A DNA stretch of 37,733 bases, taken from contig JADHWI010000023.1 in assembly GCA_016783565.1 (NCBI GenBank), positions 1 through 37,733 on the forward strand, read 5' to 3'. Within the stretch, counting starts at the first letter, position 1, and each line of letters starts with the position of its first letter. Of the stretch, positions 7,817 through 16,595 are shown one piece after another. Origin of the DNA: Kiritimatiellia bacterium. Its GTDB lineage: Bacteria; Verrucomicrobiota; Kiritimatiellia; UBA8416; JADHWI01. Position numbers and translations under genes: made by a program. The notes beneath the pieces are model-generated. The model made no database searches. It had not been told where the DNA came from and worked only from the letters and a program-made list of their open reading frames with translations.

Positions 7817-8200
7817 TTACGCCACCGGCTCTTCAGCCTTCTCAGCAACCGCCGGCGCTTCCACCTCTTCGGCGGGCTCCACCGTATCGGCTTCCGGTTC
7901 AGCCACTTCGACCACCTCAGCGATCTCCGGCACTTCAAGCGGCTCATCGATCGTGGTCTGGTTTCGCCGCGCACGACGCACCATGCTGGCAACCGTATCG
8001 CTAAGCTGCGCACCGTTACCAACCCACTTCTCGATCTTGTCGAGCTTCAGTTCAAAATTCTGACCTTCACGATTTGGGTCATACCACCCCAAGATCTCAA
8101 TGAAGCGGCCATCACGAGGCGAACGACTGTCACAGGCCACAATACGAAAACATGCGTTGTTCCTGCCGCCGGTTCTGGTCAATCTGATCTTTACTGCCAT
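7817..8200 (-). CDS. rpsP: 30S ribosomal protein S16 with acidic C-terminal extension
   Basis: Small-subunit assembly protein. The conserved core starts at MAVKIRLTRTGGRNNACFRI and contains DSRSPRDGRFIEILGWYDP and LDKIEKWVGNGAQLSDTV (about residues 1-75). A tail of about 50 residues rich in Glu, Val, Ala and Pro (VVEVAEPEADTVEPAEEVEA) is added; acidic or low-complexity tails on S16 occur in several phyla. A longer frame begins at 8260, but ATG 8200 has a perfect AGGAG 6 bases before it and matches the family start. The leader holds a palindromic hairpin (8215-8235). First gene of the operon. Confidence 0.96.
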   Translation of the reverse strand: MAVKIRLTRTGGRNNACFRIVACDSRSPRDGRFIEILGWYDPNREGQNFELKLDKIEKWVGNGAQLSDTVASMVRRARRNQTTIDEPLEVPEIAEVVEVAEPEADTVEPAEEVEAPAVAEKAEEPVA

Positions 8201-8214
8201 AGGTTCTCCTACCC

Positions 8215-8235
8215 AATCTTCGTTCATCGAAGATT
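8215..8235 (-). promoter_or_regulatory. Hairpin in the rpsP leader
   Basis: A perfect 8-base-pair palindrome (AATCTTCG, loop ATGAA, CGAAGATT on the minus strand) ends 5 bases before the AGGAG of rpsP. It could act in translation control of this ribosomal protein operon or simply be a stem in the 5' leader. No known leader family is recognised. Confidence 0.35.
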
Positions 8236-8308
8236 CTTCACACGGTGCCCTCTGTCGCATCCTGTACGCAGAAAACAGTCCAAGTGCTCAATAAAAGCTC
8301 CGGATATT

Positions 8309-8343
8309 GGCATGCCCCATGCCCTAATGCAAGCATTCTTGCA
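8309..8343 (-). other. Tandem small hairpins between clpC and rpsP
   Basis: Two adjacent perfect 6-base-pair stems on the minus strand, TGCAAG-AATG-CTTGCA (8328-8343) and GGCATG-GGG-CATGCC (8309-8323), sit 40-75 bases after the clpC stop. There is no T-run, so a Rho-independent terminator is not convincing. They may mark the 3' end of the clpC transcript. No gene is seen in 8236-8384. Confidence 0.3.
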
Positions 8344-8384
8344 CGTATTTTCACACTTCAGGCACCCACCCACGTTTCTGCCGA

Positions 8385-10880
8385 TCAGGAACCTTCCACT
8401 ACTGCCGCCTTCGGCCGGCCTTTTGCTTTCTTTCGAAACGTCAATTTCCCCGCCTTGGCAGTCACCGAGATTACAGCAGCATCCTCAAAATTCCCCCGCA
8501 ACAACTCCTCTGCCAACGGATCTTCAATGTGCTTCTCAATCGCACGCCGCAAAGGACGCGCGCCCATTGCCTTGTTGTAGCCCTCCTCAATCAGGAAAAG
8601 GCGTGCCGTCTTGGTTAACTCAAGACCATGCCCTCGCGCCTCCAACCGATCTCGGACCTTCTCTAACTCGATGTCCAAAATCTGCAATACGTCATCCTGC
8701 GTCAAGGTGTGGAATACCACAATATCATCAAAACGATTCAGAAACTCCGGTTTGAACACACGCTTGGATTCCTCCAGCATCTGCGAGCGCATGCGATTAA
8801 AATCACCGGAATCAGACGGTGAAGCAAACCCAAGCCCACCTTCCTTTTTCACCGCATCCACACCCAGATTAGAAGTCAAAATAACCACGGTATTACGGAA
8901 ATCCACCTTGCGCCCCAGGCTATCCGTCAACTTGCCTTCCTCCAGGACCTGCAACAACATGTGCATGACATCCGGATGTGCCTTTTCCACTTCGTCAAAA
9001 AGCACAACAGAATACGGGCGACGACGCACCTTTTCGGTCAACTGTCCACCCTCATCATGCCCCACATAACCCGGAGGAGACCCGATCAGACGCGAGACCG
9101 AGAACTTTTCCATGTACTCCGACATGTCAATCTGAATGAGCGAATCCGCATCCCCGAACATGAATTCGGCAAGTGCCTTGGCCAGCAACGTCTTGCCAAC
9201 GCCCGTAGGCCCCAGGAAAATGAAGGAGCCGATGGGTCGACGTGGATCTTTCAGATCAGCACGCGAGCGTCGCAAGGCACGCGAAATCGCTCCCACTGCC
9301 TCGCCCTGCCCAACGACAACCTTCTCCAACGCCTTCTCCATCTCGAGCAAACGCGCCAGTTCCTCACCATCCATACGCTTCAACGGCACACCGGTTGCAG
9401 AAGAAATTACCGCCATGATATCCTCTGCGGTCACCGTCACGATGTTCTTTGCGTTTTCTTCCTGCCATGCTTTAACAATTTGCTCGACTTCAGCCCGTTT
9501 CTGCGTTTCTTCATCGCGCAACCGGGCGGCTTCTTCAAAATTCTGCTCGCGAATCGCATTCTCTTTGTTGAGTCGAATCCCATCGATGACTGCCTCCATC
9601 TCACGAATCTGCGGCGAACGCGTCGTCGCCTGAATCCGCACGCGGGCACCAGATTCATCAATGGTATCAATCGCTTTGTCAGGCAGAAACCGCCCCGTAA
9701 TATAGCGATCCGCTAACGTGGCAGCCGCTTCAAGTGCCGCTTCAGAGTAGCGTACGTTGTGATGCGCTTCGTAGCGATCTTTGATGCCCTTCAAAATTTC
9801 AATGGTTTCTTCGGTCGACGGCTCTTCAACCCGAACCGTCTGGAAGCGCCGCTCCAGGGCCGCATCCTTTTCAATATACCGCCGATACTCGTCCATCGTG
9901 GTGGCACCGACGCACTGCAACTCGCCGCGCGCAAGTGCCGGTTTAATGATGTTCGACGCATCCATGGCCCCTTCAGCCGACCCGGCACCGACAATGGTGT
10001 GCAACTCATCAATAAAAAGAACAATATTGCCGTCCTTTCGAATCTCGTCCATGACGGCTTTAATGCGTTCTTCAAATTGACCGCGATACTTGGTTCCGGC
10101 AATCATCAGTGCCATGTCCAGCGTCACCACGCGCTTCTTGAGCATCAACTCCGGCACGTCCCCCTTAATAATCGCGCTCGCAAGCCCCTCAACCACCGCA
10201 GTCTTACCAACCCCCGCTTCCCCCAGAAGCACCGGATTGTTCTTGTTTCGACGGCACAGAATCTGCACCACCCGCTGAAGCTCCTCGTCCCTGCCAATGA
10301 CAGGATCCAATTCACCGTTCTTCGCCAATTCAGTCAAATCGCGTCCAAAAGCTTCCAACGCCGGCGTCTTACTCTTGGCAGCCTTCTTTGCCTTCTGAGC
10401 AGGTACCGCATTCTGTTCATGCTCCTCCGGATCAAAATCAGGATCCACCTCTTTCAGAATCTCCACACCTGCGGTCTCCAGATCAACATCCAGATTCGAC
10501 AAGACCTGAGCGGCAACCCCCTCAGCCTCACGAAGTAATCCGAGCAACAGATGCTCGGTCCCAATGTAGTTATGCCCCAACGCCTGGGCCTCTGCAGCCG
10601 CCAATTGCAACACTTTCTTACATCGTGGCGTCATCGGAATATTCCCGACTGTCTTCGTTTCAGGACCTTGCCCCACGGCCTTTTCCACCTCGCGCCGCAC
10701 CGCTTCAAGCGATACACCAAGGTGATCCAGAACGTTGACAGCAACCCCCTCGCCAAGAGCGATGATGCCCAACAGGATATGCTCCGTTCCCACGTACGGG
10801 TGATTAAAGGTCTCCGCTTCCTTCTTTGCCAACTGAACGGCCCTTCGGGCACGCGGTGTCATATTTGAAAAATCATTCAT
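8385..10880 (-). CDS. clpC: ATP-dependent Clp protease ATP-binding subunit ClpC
   Basis: Hsp100 AAA+ unfoldase that feeds substrates to ClpP. Two N-terminal Clp repeats (about residues 1-145) precede AAA-1 with Walker [14 protein letters not shown] and Walker [10 protein letters not shown], an M-domain with a UVR-like segment ([18 protein letters not shown]) that defines ClpC rather than ClpA, and AAA-2 with [18 protein letters not shown], the [13 protein letters not shown] pore loop and TSNLG. Glu33 and Glu109 (both in GTEH) correspond to the residues that bind phosphoarginine in Bacillus ClpC, which fits the adjacent mcsB. The 831-residue length is typical. ATG 10880 follows mcsB by 11 bases and has no clear Shine-Dalgarno. 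The C-terminus is basic ([12 protein letters not shown]). Confidence 0.96.
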   Translation of the reverse strand: MNDFSNMTPRARRAVQLAKKEAETFNHPYVGTEHILLGIIALGEGVAVNVLDHLGVSLEAVRREVEKAVGQGPETKTVGNIPMTPRCKKVLQLAAAEAQALGHNYIGTEHLLLGLLREAEGVAAQVLSNLDVDLETAGVEILKEVDPDFDPEEHEQNAVPAQKAKKAAKSKTPALEAFGRDLTELAKNGELDPVIGRDEELQRVVQILCRRNKNNPVLLGEAGVGKTAVVEGLASAIIKGDVPELMLKKRVVTLDMALMIAGTKYRGQFEERIKAVMDEIRKDGNIVLFIDELHTIVGAGSAEGAMDASNIIKPALARGELQCVGATTMDEYRRYIEKDAALERRFQTVRVEEPSTEETIEILKGIKDRYEAHHNVRYSEAALEAAATLADRYITGRFLPDKAIDTIDESGARVRIQATTRSPQIREMEAVIDGIRLNKENAIREQNFEEAARLRDEETQKRAEVEQIVKAWQEENAKNIVTVTAEDIMAVISSATGVPLKRMDGEELARLLEMEKALEKVVVGQGEAVGAISRALRRSRADLKDPRRPIGSFIFLGPTGVGKTLLAKALAEFMFGDADSLIQIDMSEYMEKFSVSRLIGSPPGYVGHDEGGQLTEKVRRRPYSVVLFDEVEKAHPDVMHMLLQVLEEGKLTDSLGRKVDFRNTVVILTSNLGVDAVKKEGGLGFASPSDSGDFNRMRSQMLEESKRVFKPEFLNRFDDIVVFHTLTQDDVLQILDIELEKVRDRLEARGHGLELTKTARLFLIEEGYNKAMGARPLRRAIEKHIEDPLAEELLRGNFEDAAVISVTAKAGKLTFRKKAKGRPKAAVVEGS

Positions 10881-10891
10881 AATAATCTATT

Positions 10892-11956
10892 CTATTCAAC
10901 TCGTAGGTTCATGTCTTTCAGGCGATCGCGCGCGATCTGACCACGCATCTCATCTCGCTCAACCGTTCCCAACGCTTTTCCTGCAATTTTCTGTAAATGA
11001 CCCGGTTGTGTCGTCAACATCACTTCGTTAACAATAGGCACCGTCGTTCCCGACACCAAGCCAAACTCAATCCCCATCCGCAAAATGGATAAAAGCTCCA
11101 CCATCTCATCAGACGACAGGAGCCACGCATGAGACAGTATACCAAAAGCCCTACCAATCCTGTCCATAACTAAAGTACGCTGCCCCTCCAACAAACGCTG
11201 CCGTGCATTACGTTCATGTTGCGTTACCTCAGCCACCACCGATGCCAGGCGCTCAATAATCTGCTGCTCACTCAGCCCAAGGGTAACCTGGTTGGACACC
11301 TGGTACATATTACCGCAGGCCTGCGACCCTTCACCGAACAATCCTCGAACCGCCAAACCGATTTTGTTCAACCCCCGCACCACACCGTCTATCAAGCCGG
11401 AAAGCTGCAGTCCGGGCAAATGCATCATCACGCTGGCCCGCAATCCCGTTCCCACATTGCTGGGACAGGCCGTCAAATACCCCAATCGTGACGAAAAAGC
11501 ATAGTCCAGCAATTGCTCCAGCTCACTATCAACCTTGTCCACACGCTGCCACACACTGAAAAGATCGCCACCGGGAGAGATACACTGCAGCCGCAGATGA
11601 TCCTCTTCGTTGATCATAATGGCGGAATGCTCGTCCTCCACCAGCATCAGACCACTACCCGCGCCCTTCTCCGCCAGCTCAGAACTGATTAAATGACGCT
11701 CTTTGAGCACACTCTTATCAACCGGATCAAGTTGCCCCATATCCATAAAAACAGGCGATGACAGCGCCACAACACCATCACAAGCCAGTTGGACCTGCTT
11801 GCAAATGGACTCGTTCTCATCCTGCCGGGCTTGAGAAGGAAAAGGCATTCCTCGCAGATTTCGAGCAAGCCGCACGCGACTGCTCATCACAATCCGTATT
11901 GCCTCATCCCGGGAGAGCCACGATCCCGGATTCCTGACAAGTTTATCAACAATCAC
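10892..11956 (-). CDS. mcsB: Protein arginine kinase McsB
   Basis: ATP:guanido phosphotransferase-type kinase that phosphorylates arginines on proteins and so marks them for ClpC-ClpP. Family motifs are VMSSRVRLARNLRGMPFPS near residue 28 (nucleotide-binding arginines), MINEEDHLRLQC, TACPSNVGTGLRASVMMHLP (signature region replacing the creatine-kinase Cys segment) and the C-terminal VPIVNEVMLTTQPGHLQKIA. At 354 residues it is close to Bacillus McsB (about 363). It starts at GTG 11956, overlapping the mcsA stop by four bases (GTGA), which implies translational coupling. There is no ctsR gene upstream, unlike in Firmicutes. Confidence 0.95.
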   Translation of the reverse strand: MIVDKLVRNPGSWLSRDEAIRIVMSSRVRLARNLRGMPFPSQARQDENESICKQVQLACDGVVALSSPVFMDMGQLDPVDKSVLKERHLISSELAEKGAGSGLMLVEDEHSAIMINEEDHLRLQCISPGGDLFSVWQRVDKVDSELEQLLDYAFSSRLGYLTACPSNVGTGLRASVMMHLPGLQLSGLIDGVVRGLNKIGLAVRGLFGEGSQACGNMYQVSNQVTLGLSEQQIIERLASVVAEVTQHERNARQRLLEGQRTLVMDRIGRAFGILSHAWLLSSDEMVELLSILRMGIEFGLVSGTTVPIVNEVMLTTQPGHLQKIAGKALGTVERDEMRGQIARDRLKDMNLRVE

Positions 11957-12456
11957 GCCACAATCTCCCCATCGGCGGTCTTTGCCATGTCCGACTTCAG
12001 TTCACGCAACTTGTCTCGCAACACGGCCGCTTCCTCAAAATCCTCGCAGGAAACCGCCTTCTCCAGCGCCGTCTGCAATGCCACAATCTCTGCCGTCAAC
12101 TGCTCACCCGCAGGAACTTTTCCAGAATGCCGATCCGTCCCATGCATGGCATACAACAGCGGTTCAATTTCTTCGGAAAACGTCTGGTAACAGCGAGCGC
12201 ATCCCAGGCGAGTCGATTTTCGAAAAGAGCCCAGCGTGAGACCGCAGGATGGACAGGTTTTTTCGAGGATACCATCCGGTTGCGCTTCCGGTACACCCAG
12301 GCCAAAAAGAAAATCTGTCATCGCCATGGGTGACTGAACATCGAAACCGTTCTCCGATGCACATTCGGGGCAGACATACAACTCACGCACGTTGCCGTCC
12401 ACAACCTGCTTGAAATGGACGGAAGCATCGTTTATCTCGCAAAGCTCACATTTCAC
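11953..12456 (-). CDS. mcsA: McsA, zinc-finger activator of the McsB kinase
   Basis: Adaptor that binds and activates McsB. Two pairs of zinc-ligand motifs are seen: CELCE with YVCPECA (about residues 3-40), and CPSCG with CARC (about 75-100), followed by a C-terminal UVR motif (KAVSCEDFEEAAVLRDKLRE). The longest frame begins 159 bases further up, inside ilvE, and its extra residues are unlike any McsA. GTG 12456, giving MKCELCEINDASVHF, is the family start, with AAGGTGG upstream. The length of 167 residues is normal. It overlaps mcsB by four bases and begins 52 bases after ilvE. Confidence 0.9.
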   Translation of the reverse strand: MKCELCEINDASVHFKQVVDGNVRELYVCPECASENGFDVQSPMAMTDFLFGLGVPEAQPDGILEKTCPSCGLTLGSFRKSTRLGCARCYQTFSEEIEPLLYAMHGTDRHSGKVPAGEQLTAEIVALQTALEKAVSCEDFEEAAVLRDKLRELKSDMAKTADGEIVA

Positions 12457-12508
12457 GATATTCAAGCCACCTTCGGGGCCGGCTCCGCCGTGCCCATAGC
12501 CCGACGCG

Positions 12509-13378
12509 CTACGCGATTGGCGTTCCCGTCGACGATGCAAAGGCGCGGAACCGCTTCTCCAATCGCCGCGTAATTGCGCCCGGTTTGCCGTTGCCGATCT
12601 TGCGCTTATCCACATCGACCACGCCGATAACTTCTGCAGCCGTACCCGTTAGAAATACTTCATCACCCGTGTAGATATCATATCGACTGAGTGTATTCTC
12701 ACGAACATCCAAACCCTCTTCGACCGCAAGCTCCATAACCACATTACGCGTGATCCCTTCAAGAATCCCGGCCTCAACGGGCGGCGTAAGCAACGTCTTC
12801 CCCTTGATCACAAACAAGTTATCACCCGTTGCCTCAGCTACCTCGCCACGCGAATTAAGCATGATGGCTTCCATGCAGCCATTGTTGATGGCTTCAATTT
12901 TGGCCAGAATATTGTTCAGATAGTTCAAGCTCTTGATACGCGGATTCACGGCTTCCGCCAGATTCCGGACGGTACCCACCGTAACCAACCGTAACCCTTC
13001 TTCATACAACTTCTTCGGATAAAGCTGAATACCGGCAGCAATGATGAAAACCTGCGCCTTCTTGCAAAGATATGGATTCAGGCCCAACGTACCCACCCCG
13101 CGAGTCACGACCAATCGAATGTATCCATCATAGGTTTTGTTGGCGGCACAAGTGCGAACCACGGCCCTGGAAACGCCAGCCGGAGTCATGGGAATCTTTA
13201 AATCAATAGCTTTGGCTGAATCAAAAAGTCGCTCAACATGCTCATCCAGCTTGAAAACACGGCCATTATATGAACGAATTCCCTCAAAAACGCCATCACC
13301 GTAAAGCAGGCCATGATCAAAAACCGAAACCTTTGCATCGCGCTCGGGAATCAACTTACCGTTCATGTAGATCTTCAT
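12509..13378 (-). CDS. ilvE: Branched-chain amino acid aminotransferase
   Basis: PLP-dependent class IV transaminase interconverting Leu, Ile, Val and their keto acids, cytoplasmic. It begins MKIYMNGKLIPERDAKVSVF, followed by HGLLYGDGVFEGIRSYNG, the PLP-lysine segment INPRIKSLNYLNN-like (here VNPRIKSLNYLNNILAK), GEVAEATGDNLFVI and GILEGITRNVVMELA. The length is 289 residues. ATG 13378 has GGAG 8 bases upstream, whereas the longer frame from 13486 has no family match in its extra part. A D-amino-acid or 4-amino-4-deoxychorismate lyase cannot be fully excluded in this fold class, but the motifs fit IlvE best. It leads the mcsA-mcsB-clpC run, an unusual but probably simple read-through neighbour. 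Confidence 0.9.
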   Translation of the reverse strand: MKIYMNGKLIPERDAKVSVFDHGLLYGDGVFEGIRSYNGRVFKLDEHVERLFDSAKAIDLKIPMTPAGVSRAVVRTCAANKTYDGYIRLVVTRGVGTLGLNPYLCKKAQVFIIAAGIQLYPKKLYEEGLRLVTVGTVRNLAEAVNPRIKSLNYLNNILAKIEAINNGCMEAIMLNSRGEVAEATGDNLFVIKGKTLLTPPVEAGILEGITRNVVMELAVEEGLDVRENTLSRYDIYTGDEVFLTGTAAEVIGVVDVDKRKIGNGKPGAITRRLEKRFRAFASSTGTPIA

Positions 13379-13513
13379 CAGCTTCTCTCCAGAAAAGGAA
13401 CCGGCTCGCGAAGGAAGCGCCAGCAGGCGCAGGAAATGTTTGACGGTCACCGGAAAAACGTCAACCGACCACGTTCCTGCACCCATCTCCCCCGTGCACC
13501 CGATGTCCCACTC

Positions 13514-13538
13514 AAAAAAAATTGCCCCGTATCGGCAA
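13514..13538 (-). terminator. Rho-independent terminator after tRNA-Leu
   Basis: On the minus strand a short stem TTGCC/GGCAA (13538-13522, loop of 7) is followed by eight T residues (13521-13514 read as A on the plus strand). It lies 26 bases after the tRNA 3' end. Confidence 0.55.
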
Positions 13539-13563
13539 AGGCAAATCCATACCTTGAAAATTT

Positions 13564-13651
13564 TGGTGCACCCGGAGGGATTCGAACCCCCACGCCCTTA
13601 ACGAGCACAAGGACCTGAACCTTGCGTGTATGCCAGTTTCACCACGGGTGC
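13564..13651 (-). tRNA. tRNA-Leu (anticodon CAG)
   Basis: The minus strand gives a complete class II tRNA of 88 bases including an encoded CCA. The acceptor GCACCCG pairs with CGGGTGC. The D-arm contains GTGGTGAAACTGG. The anticodon stem CAAGG/CCTTG holds loop TTCAGGT (anticodon CAG, reading CUG). A long variable arm starts near GCTCGTTAAGGGC, and the T-loop is TTCGAAT. The long variable arm and A discriminator are typical of leucine tRNA. It is flanked by its own promoter and terminator. Confidence 0.95.
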
Positions 13652-13676
13652 TCCATAAACTTCAAAATCAGGCCGT

Positions 13677-13705
13677 ATCGTAGGTAAGACCTTTGCGCCG
13701 GTCAA
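13677..13705 (-). promoter_or_regulatory. Promoter of tRNA-Leu
   Basis: Minus strand TTGACC (13705-13700), a 17-base spacer and TACGAT (13682-13677) precede the mature 5' end by 25 bases, a strong sigma70-type arrangement for a stable RNA gene. Confidence 0.65.
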
Positions 13706-13792
13706 CATAAAAGGGGCCGAATTCACAATGAAAAGTTCATTCAGCCACATCTCCCTCTTACCGGAGCCGTTCTTCAATCTTCGTGTTACGCA

Positions 13793-14623
13793 TTATCCCT
13801 GCGACAACACCTCGTTCATGCTACCTGTTCGATACCCCGCCAGGTCCACCGACACATAGGCAAAACCGCACTCACGCCCCTTGGCCACCACCGCCTCACG
13901 ATTCTCCGGCCTGCACAGCATCTCAATCTCACCTGGCTCCACCTCAATACGTGCAACCTCACCATGATGCCGTACCCGCACCTGCCGAACGCCCAATGAA
14001 CGCACCATGTTTTCCAACACATCAACCGCCTTCAGTTTCTCCTCAGTAATTTGATCGCCATACGGAAATCGCGAAGCCAAACAAGCAAACGCCGGCTTGT
14101 CTGCGGTCGGCAAACCCATTTGAGCCGAAAGCGCACGAATATCGTCTTTTCCCAGCCCCGCTTCCAGTAGTGGCGACAACACCTGTAATTCCTTTGCCGC
14201 ACGCCGTCCGGGACGATGATCACTCAAATCATCATAATTCGTGCCGTCTGCAACCTTCTCAATCCCGTAGCCGGATGCAATCTCAGCGACCACCTCAAAC
14301 AACTCCTTTTTGCAGAAGTAGCAGCGGTTAACAGGATTGTCCGCAAAATTCGGAATTTCCAGCTCATTGGATTCAACCGTTTCATGACGAATCCCGATGC
14401 GGACCGCCAGCTCCACCGCCTCGGACTGCTCATGAGCCGGATAAGTTGGTGATAACGCAGTTACCGCCAACGCGCGGTCACCCAATTCTTCCTGAGCCAC
14501 AGCAGCCAGAAAGGTGCTGTCCACCCCACCTGAAAAGGCCACGGCCAACCCACCCGTCTCGCGTATAGCTACCCTCAACGCCCGGTTTTTTTCTTCAAGC
14601 GATCTATCATGACTCACATTCAT
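13793..14623 (-). CDS. larE: ATP-dependent sulfur transferase LarE
   Basis: PP-loop enzyme that adenylates a carboxylate of the nicotinate-derived precursor and inserts sulfur to make the nickel-pincer nucleotide of lactate racemase-type enzymes. Visible features are the PP-loop AVAFSGGVDSTFLAAVA near residue 27, ALSPTYPAHE, VNRCYFCKKELFEV, VADGTNYDDLSDHRPG and ADKPAFACLASRFPYGD. The cysteine in ACLASR corresponds to the sacrificial Cys176 of the Lactobacillus enzyme; together with the CYFC pair it would allow the three-cysteine, [4Fe-4S]-using type of LarE. At 276 residues it is typical. No larA, larB or larC is visible in the window. It is divergent from the glycosyltransferase gene, 91 bases between starts. 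Confidence 0.92.
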   Translation of the reverse strand: MNVSHDRSLEEKNRALRVAIRETGGLAVAFSGGVDSTFLAAVAQEELGDRALAVTALSPTYPAHEQSEAVELAVRIGIRHETVESNELEIPNFADNPVNRCYFCKKELFEVVAEIASGYGIEKVADGTNYDDLSDHRPGRRAAKELQVLSPLLEAGLGKDDIRALSAQMGLPTADKPAFACLASRFPYGDQITEEKLKAVDVLENMVRSLGVRQVRVRHHGEVARIEVEPGEIEMLCRPENREAVVAKGRECGFAYVSVDLAGYRTGSMNEVLSQG

Positions 14624-14641
14624 ATTCTCATTTTTCCCTTC

Positions 14642-14670
14642 TTGCCCGGTCTAACCCGATCACATACTAT
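14642..14670 (+). promoter_or_regulatory. Promoter for the glycosyltransferase gene
   Basis: TTGCCC (14642-14647), a 17-base spacer and TACTAT (14665-14670) lie 45 bases before ATG 14715. The TATAGT read on the other strand at the same site may serve larE, but no good -35 goes with it. Confidence 0.5.
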
Positions 14671-14714
14671 ACACCAACATTATTACTTCTAAGTCTTATC
14701 GCAGAAAGACACGA

Positions 14715-15701
14715 ATGAAAGCAAAAAGACCCGAGATTTCCGTCGTTGCACCCGTGTACAACGAAGAAGAAAATGTCCCCATTCTGTGCGAGCAATTACA
14801 CGCCGCACTATCCGAATGCGGACGCACTTACGAAATACTGCTCATTGATGACGGCAGCACAGATGCATCATGGGAACGCATGAACGAAGCTCACAACCAG
14901 TACCCCTACATCCGCCTGATCCGTTTGCGACGCAATTTCGGTCAGACAGCCGCCATGAGTGCAGGCTTCCACGAATCTCACGGCGAAATGGTCATCACCA
15001 TGGATGCCGACCTGCAAAACGATCCCGCCGACATCCCCATGCTGATGGAACAGGCGGACAAAGGATTCGACGTCGTCAGTGGCTGGCGCCGCAAACGCAA
15101 AGACACTTTTATCAACCGGCGACTGCCCTCCATGATCGCCAATGGTCTGATCAGCCGAATCACCGGCGTGTTTCTGCACGACTATGGTTGCACGCTGAAA
15201 GCTTACCGTCGCGACGTCGTTGCGAACCTGCGCCTGTATGGCGAAATGCACCGCTTCATTCCCGCTCTTGCGAGCTGGGTCGGCGCCTCGGTTACCGAGA
15301 TTGAAGTCAACCACCGCCCCCGCATGTTCGGTACCACCAAGTACGGCATCTCGCGCACACTACGCGTGATCCTGGACCTGATCACCGTCAAGTTCCTCCT
15401 GCGCTACAGCACACACCCCATCCAGATATTCGGGAAGATCGGTCTGGGTTTGGGTGCGCCAGGTGTCCTCATGTTAATGTTCGTCGTGCTGGCGCATCTT
15501 TCCTTCCTGTGCTTCGGCACGCAGTTCGCAGCAGAACTCATCAAACGTCCGTTCTGGGTTTTCACACCGTTCATGCTGATTCTCTTCTGCACGCAATTCA
15601 TCAGCATGGGATTACTCGCTGAGATTCAGATCCGCACCTATCATGAATCTCAAAGCAAGCCAATCTACGTCATACGAGAGCGGGTAGAACCGGATGCTTA
15701 A
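14715..15701 (+). CDS. Family 2 glycosyltransferase, polyprenyl-phosphate type (DPM1/GtrB-like), membrane-anchored
   Basis: Transfers a sugar from a nucleotide donor, probably to a polyprenyl phosphate, at the inner membrane. GT-A fold motifs are ISVVAPVYNEEENVPILCEQ at the N-terminus, EILLIDDGSTDASWERM, IRLIRLRRNFGQTAAMSAGF and the metal-binding MDADLQNDPADIP near residue 97, then DVVSGWRRKRKD and the LHDYGCTLKAYRRDV segment typical of ArnC/GtrB-like enzymes. Two C-terminal membrane helices are seen (about residues 243-262 and 280-305). The length of 328 residues fits. It is followed 15 bases later by the CPBP protease gene. Donor and acceptor cannot be told. Confidence 0.9.
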   Translation: MKAKRPEISVVAPVYNEEENVPILCEQLHAALSECGRTYEILLIDDGSTDASWERMNEAHNQYPYIRLIRLRRNFGQTAAMSAGFHESHGEMVITMDADLQNDPADIPMLMEQADKGFDVVSGWRRKRKDTFINRRLPSMIANGLISRITGVFLHDYGCTLKAYRRDVVANLRLYGEMHRFIPALASWVGASVTEIEVNHRPRMFGTTKYGISRTLRVILDLITVKFLLRYSTHPIQIFGKIGLGLGAPGVLMLMFVVLAHLSFLCFGTQFAAELIKRPFWVFTPFMLILFCTQFISMGLLAEIQIRTYHESQSKPIYVIRERVEPDA

Positions 15702-15716
15702 CAGGCAGTATGTCTG

Positions 15717-16595
15717 ATGCTGGATTCACCTGAATATCTTGCGGCGACCCCGGGCATCATAGACCTTTGTCTGTCTCTGGTTGCCATGGTTCTCAGCATC
15801 GCCGGCGTCATGATGCTAAGGCGAGCCATTCACCTGCTTCAAAAGAGTCGTCATCTGCTATCCTTTATGGTGAACCGCCTCGCGAATCGGCCGTGGACCG
15901 CTCAAGATGTCCTCACAATGGGTGCCATTCTGGCCTTCGCTTATGCGCTGCAACTCATTGTGATTACAATGTTCGGCACAAAGAACGAAGCAGGTGAAAT
16001 ACAAAAGGCTTTGCTTATTACGCAAACGCTGATGATGCCATGCGCGGGACTCCTGGCCATTGGAGTGGTGCTGCGTCAACACGGGCGGTCGATGCGTACC
16101 ATGTTCGGCTTCGGCGAGCGGTCATGGCGCCACAATCTAACACTGGCCCCATTCTGTTACCTGGCCGCCATCCCCATTGTCATTGCCTCAAGCCTGGCCG
16201 TACAGTACCTTCTGCGGAGCTTCGGTTACCCTGTCGGCCCTCAGATCATTGTCAATTTCCTCAGCGAAGGCGATCTCCCGGGATGGTACCTTGCCTATTT
16301 TGCATTCCTCGCTGTCGTGGTCGCACCGATCTTCGAAGAACTGCTGTTCCGCGGCGTTGTATTCCCCGTGCTGCTGCGCTCCTGCCCCCTGCCACTGGCA
16401 ATTACCGCGGTTTCCCTGCTCTTCGCCGCCATCCACTTTCACTTACCTTCAGTGGTACCACTGTTCGTGATCGCCTCAGCCTTCAGTCTGGGATTCCTGT
16501 GGTCGGGGGACATCACCGTTCCCATTCTCATTCACGCCATCTTTAATGCCGTAAACATGACCCTGATCATCCTGATCAGCAAAGGGATGACATAG
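15717..16595 (+). CDS. CPBP-family intramembrane metalloprotease
   Basis: Polytopic membrane protein of the CAAX protease/bacteriocin-processing family (PF02517). The diagnostic motifs lie in the C-terminal third: APIFEELLFRGVVFPVL (EExxxR), LFAAIHFHLPSVVPLF (FxxxH) and ILIHAIFNAVNM (HxxxN), which supply the metal site. There are about seven or eight hydrophobic helices, the first spanning residues 11-30. At 292 residues it is in the usual range. ATG 15717 is used; the Shine-Dalgarno is weak, and the gene probably depends on the upstream glycosyltransferase 15 bases away. The substrate is unknown; such proteins take part in prenyl-protein processing, bacteriocin immunity or surface-protein handling in other bacteria. 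Confidence 0.88.
   Translation: MLDSPEYLAATPGIIDLCLSLVAMVLSIAGVMMLRRAIHLLQKSRHLLSFMVNRLANRPWTAQDVLTMGAILAFAYALQLIVITMFGTKNEAGEIQKALLITQTLMMPCAGLLAIGVVLRQHGRSMRTMFGFGERSWRHNLTLAPFCYLAAIPIVIASSLAVQYLLRSFGYPVGPQIIVNFLSEGDLPGWYLAYFAFLAVVVAPIFEELLFRGVVFPVLLRSCPLPLAITAVSLLFAAIHFHLPSVVPLFVIASAFSLGFLWSGDITVPILIHAIFNAVNMTLIILISKGMT

Noticed and set aside
7658-8755. Plus-strand open frame of 365 codons
   Set aside because: Antisense to trmD, rpsP and the end of clpC; the composition is that of a shadow frame.
12457-12615. N-terminal extension of McsA overlapping ilvE
   Set aside because: It is basic and low in pattern, overlaps ilvE coding sequence, and the family start MKCELC at GTG 12456 has its own ribosome-binding site.
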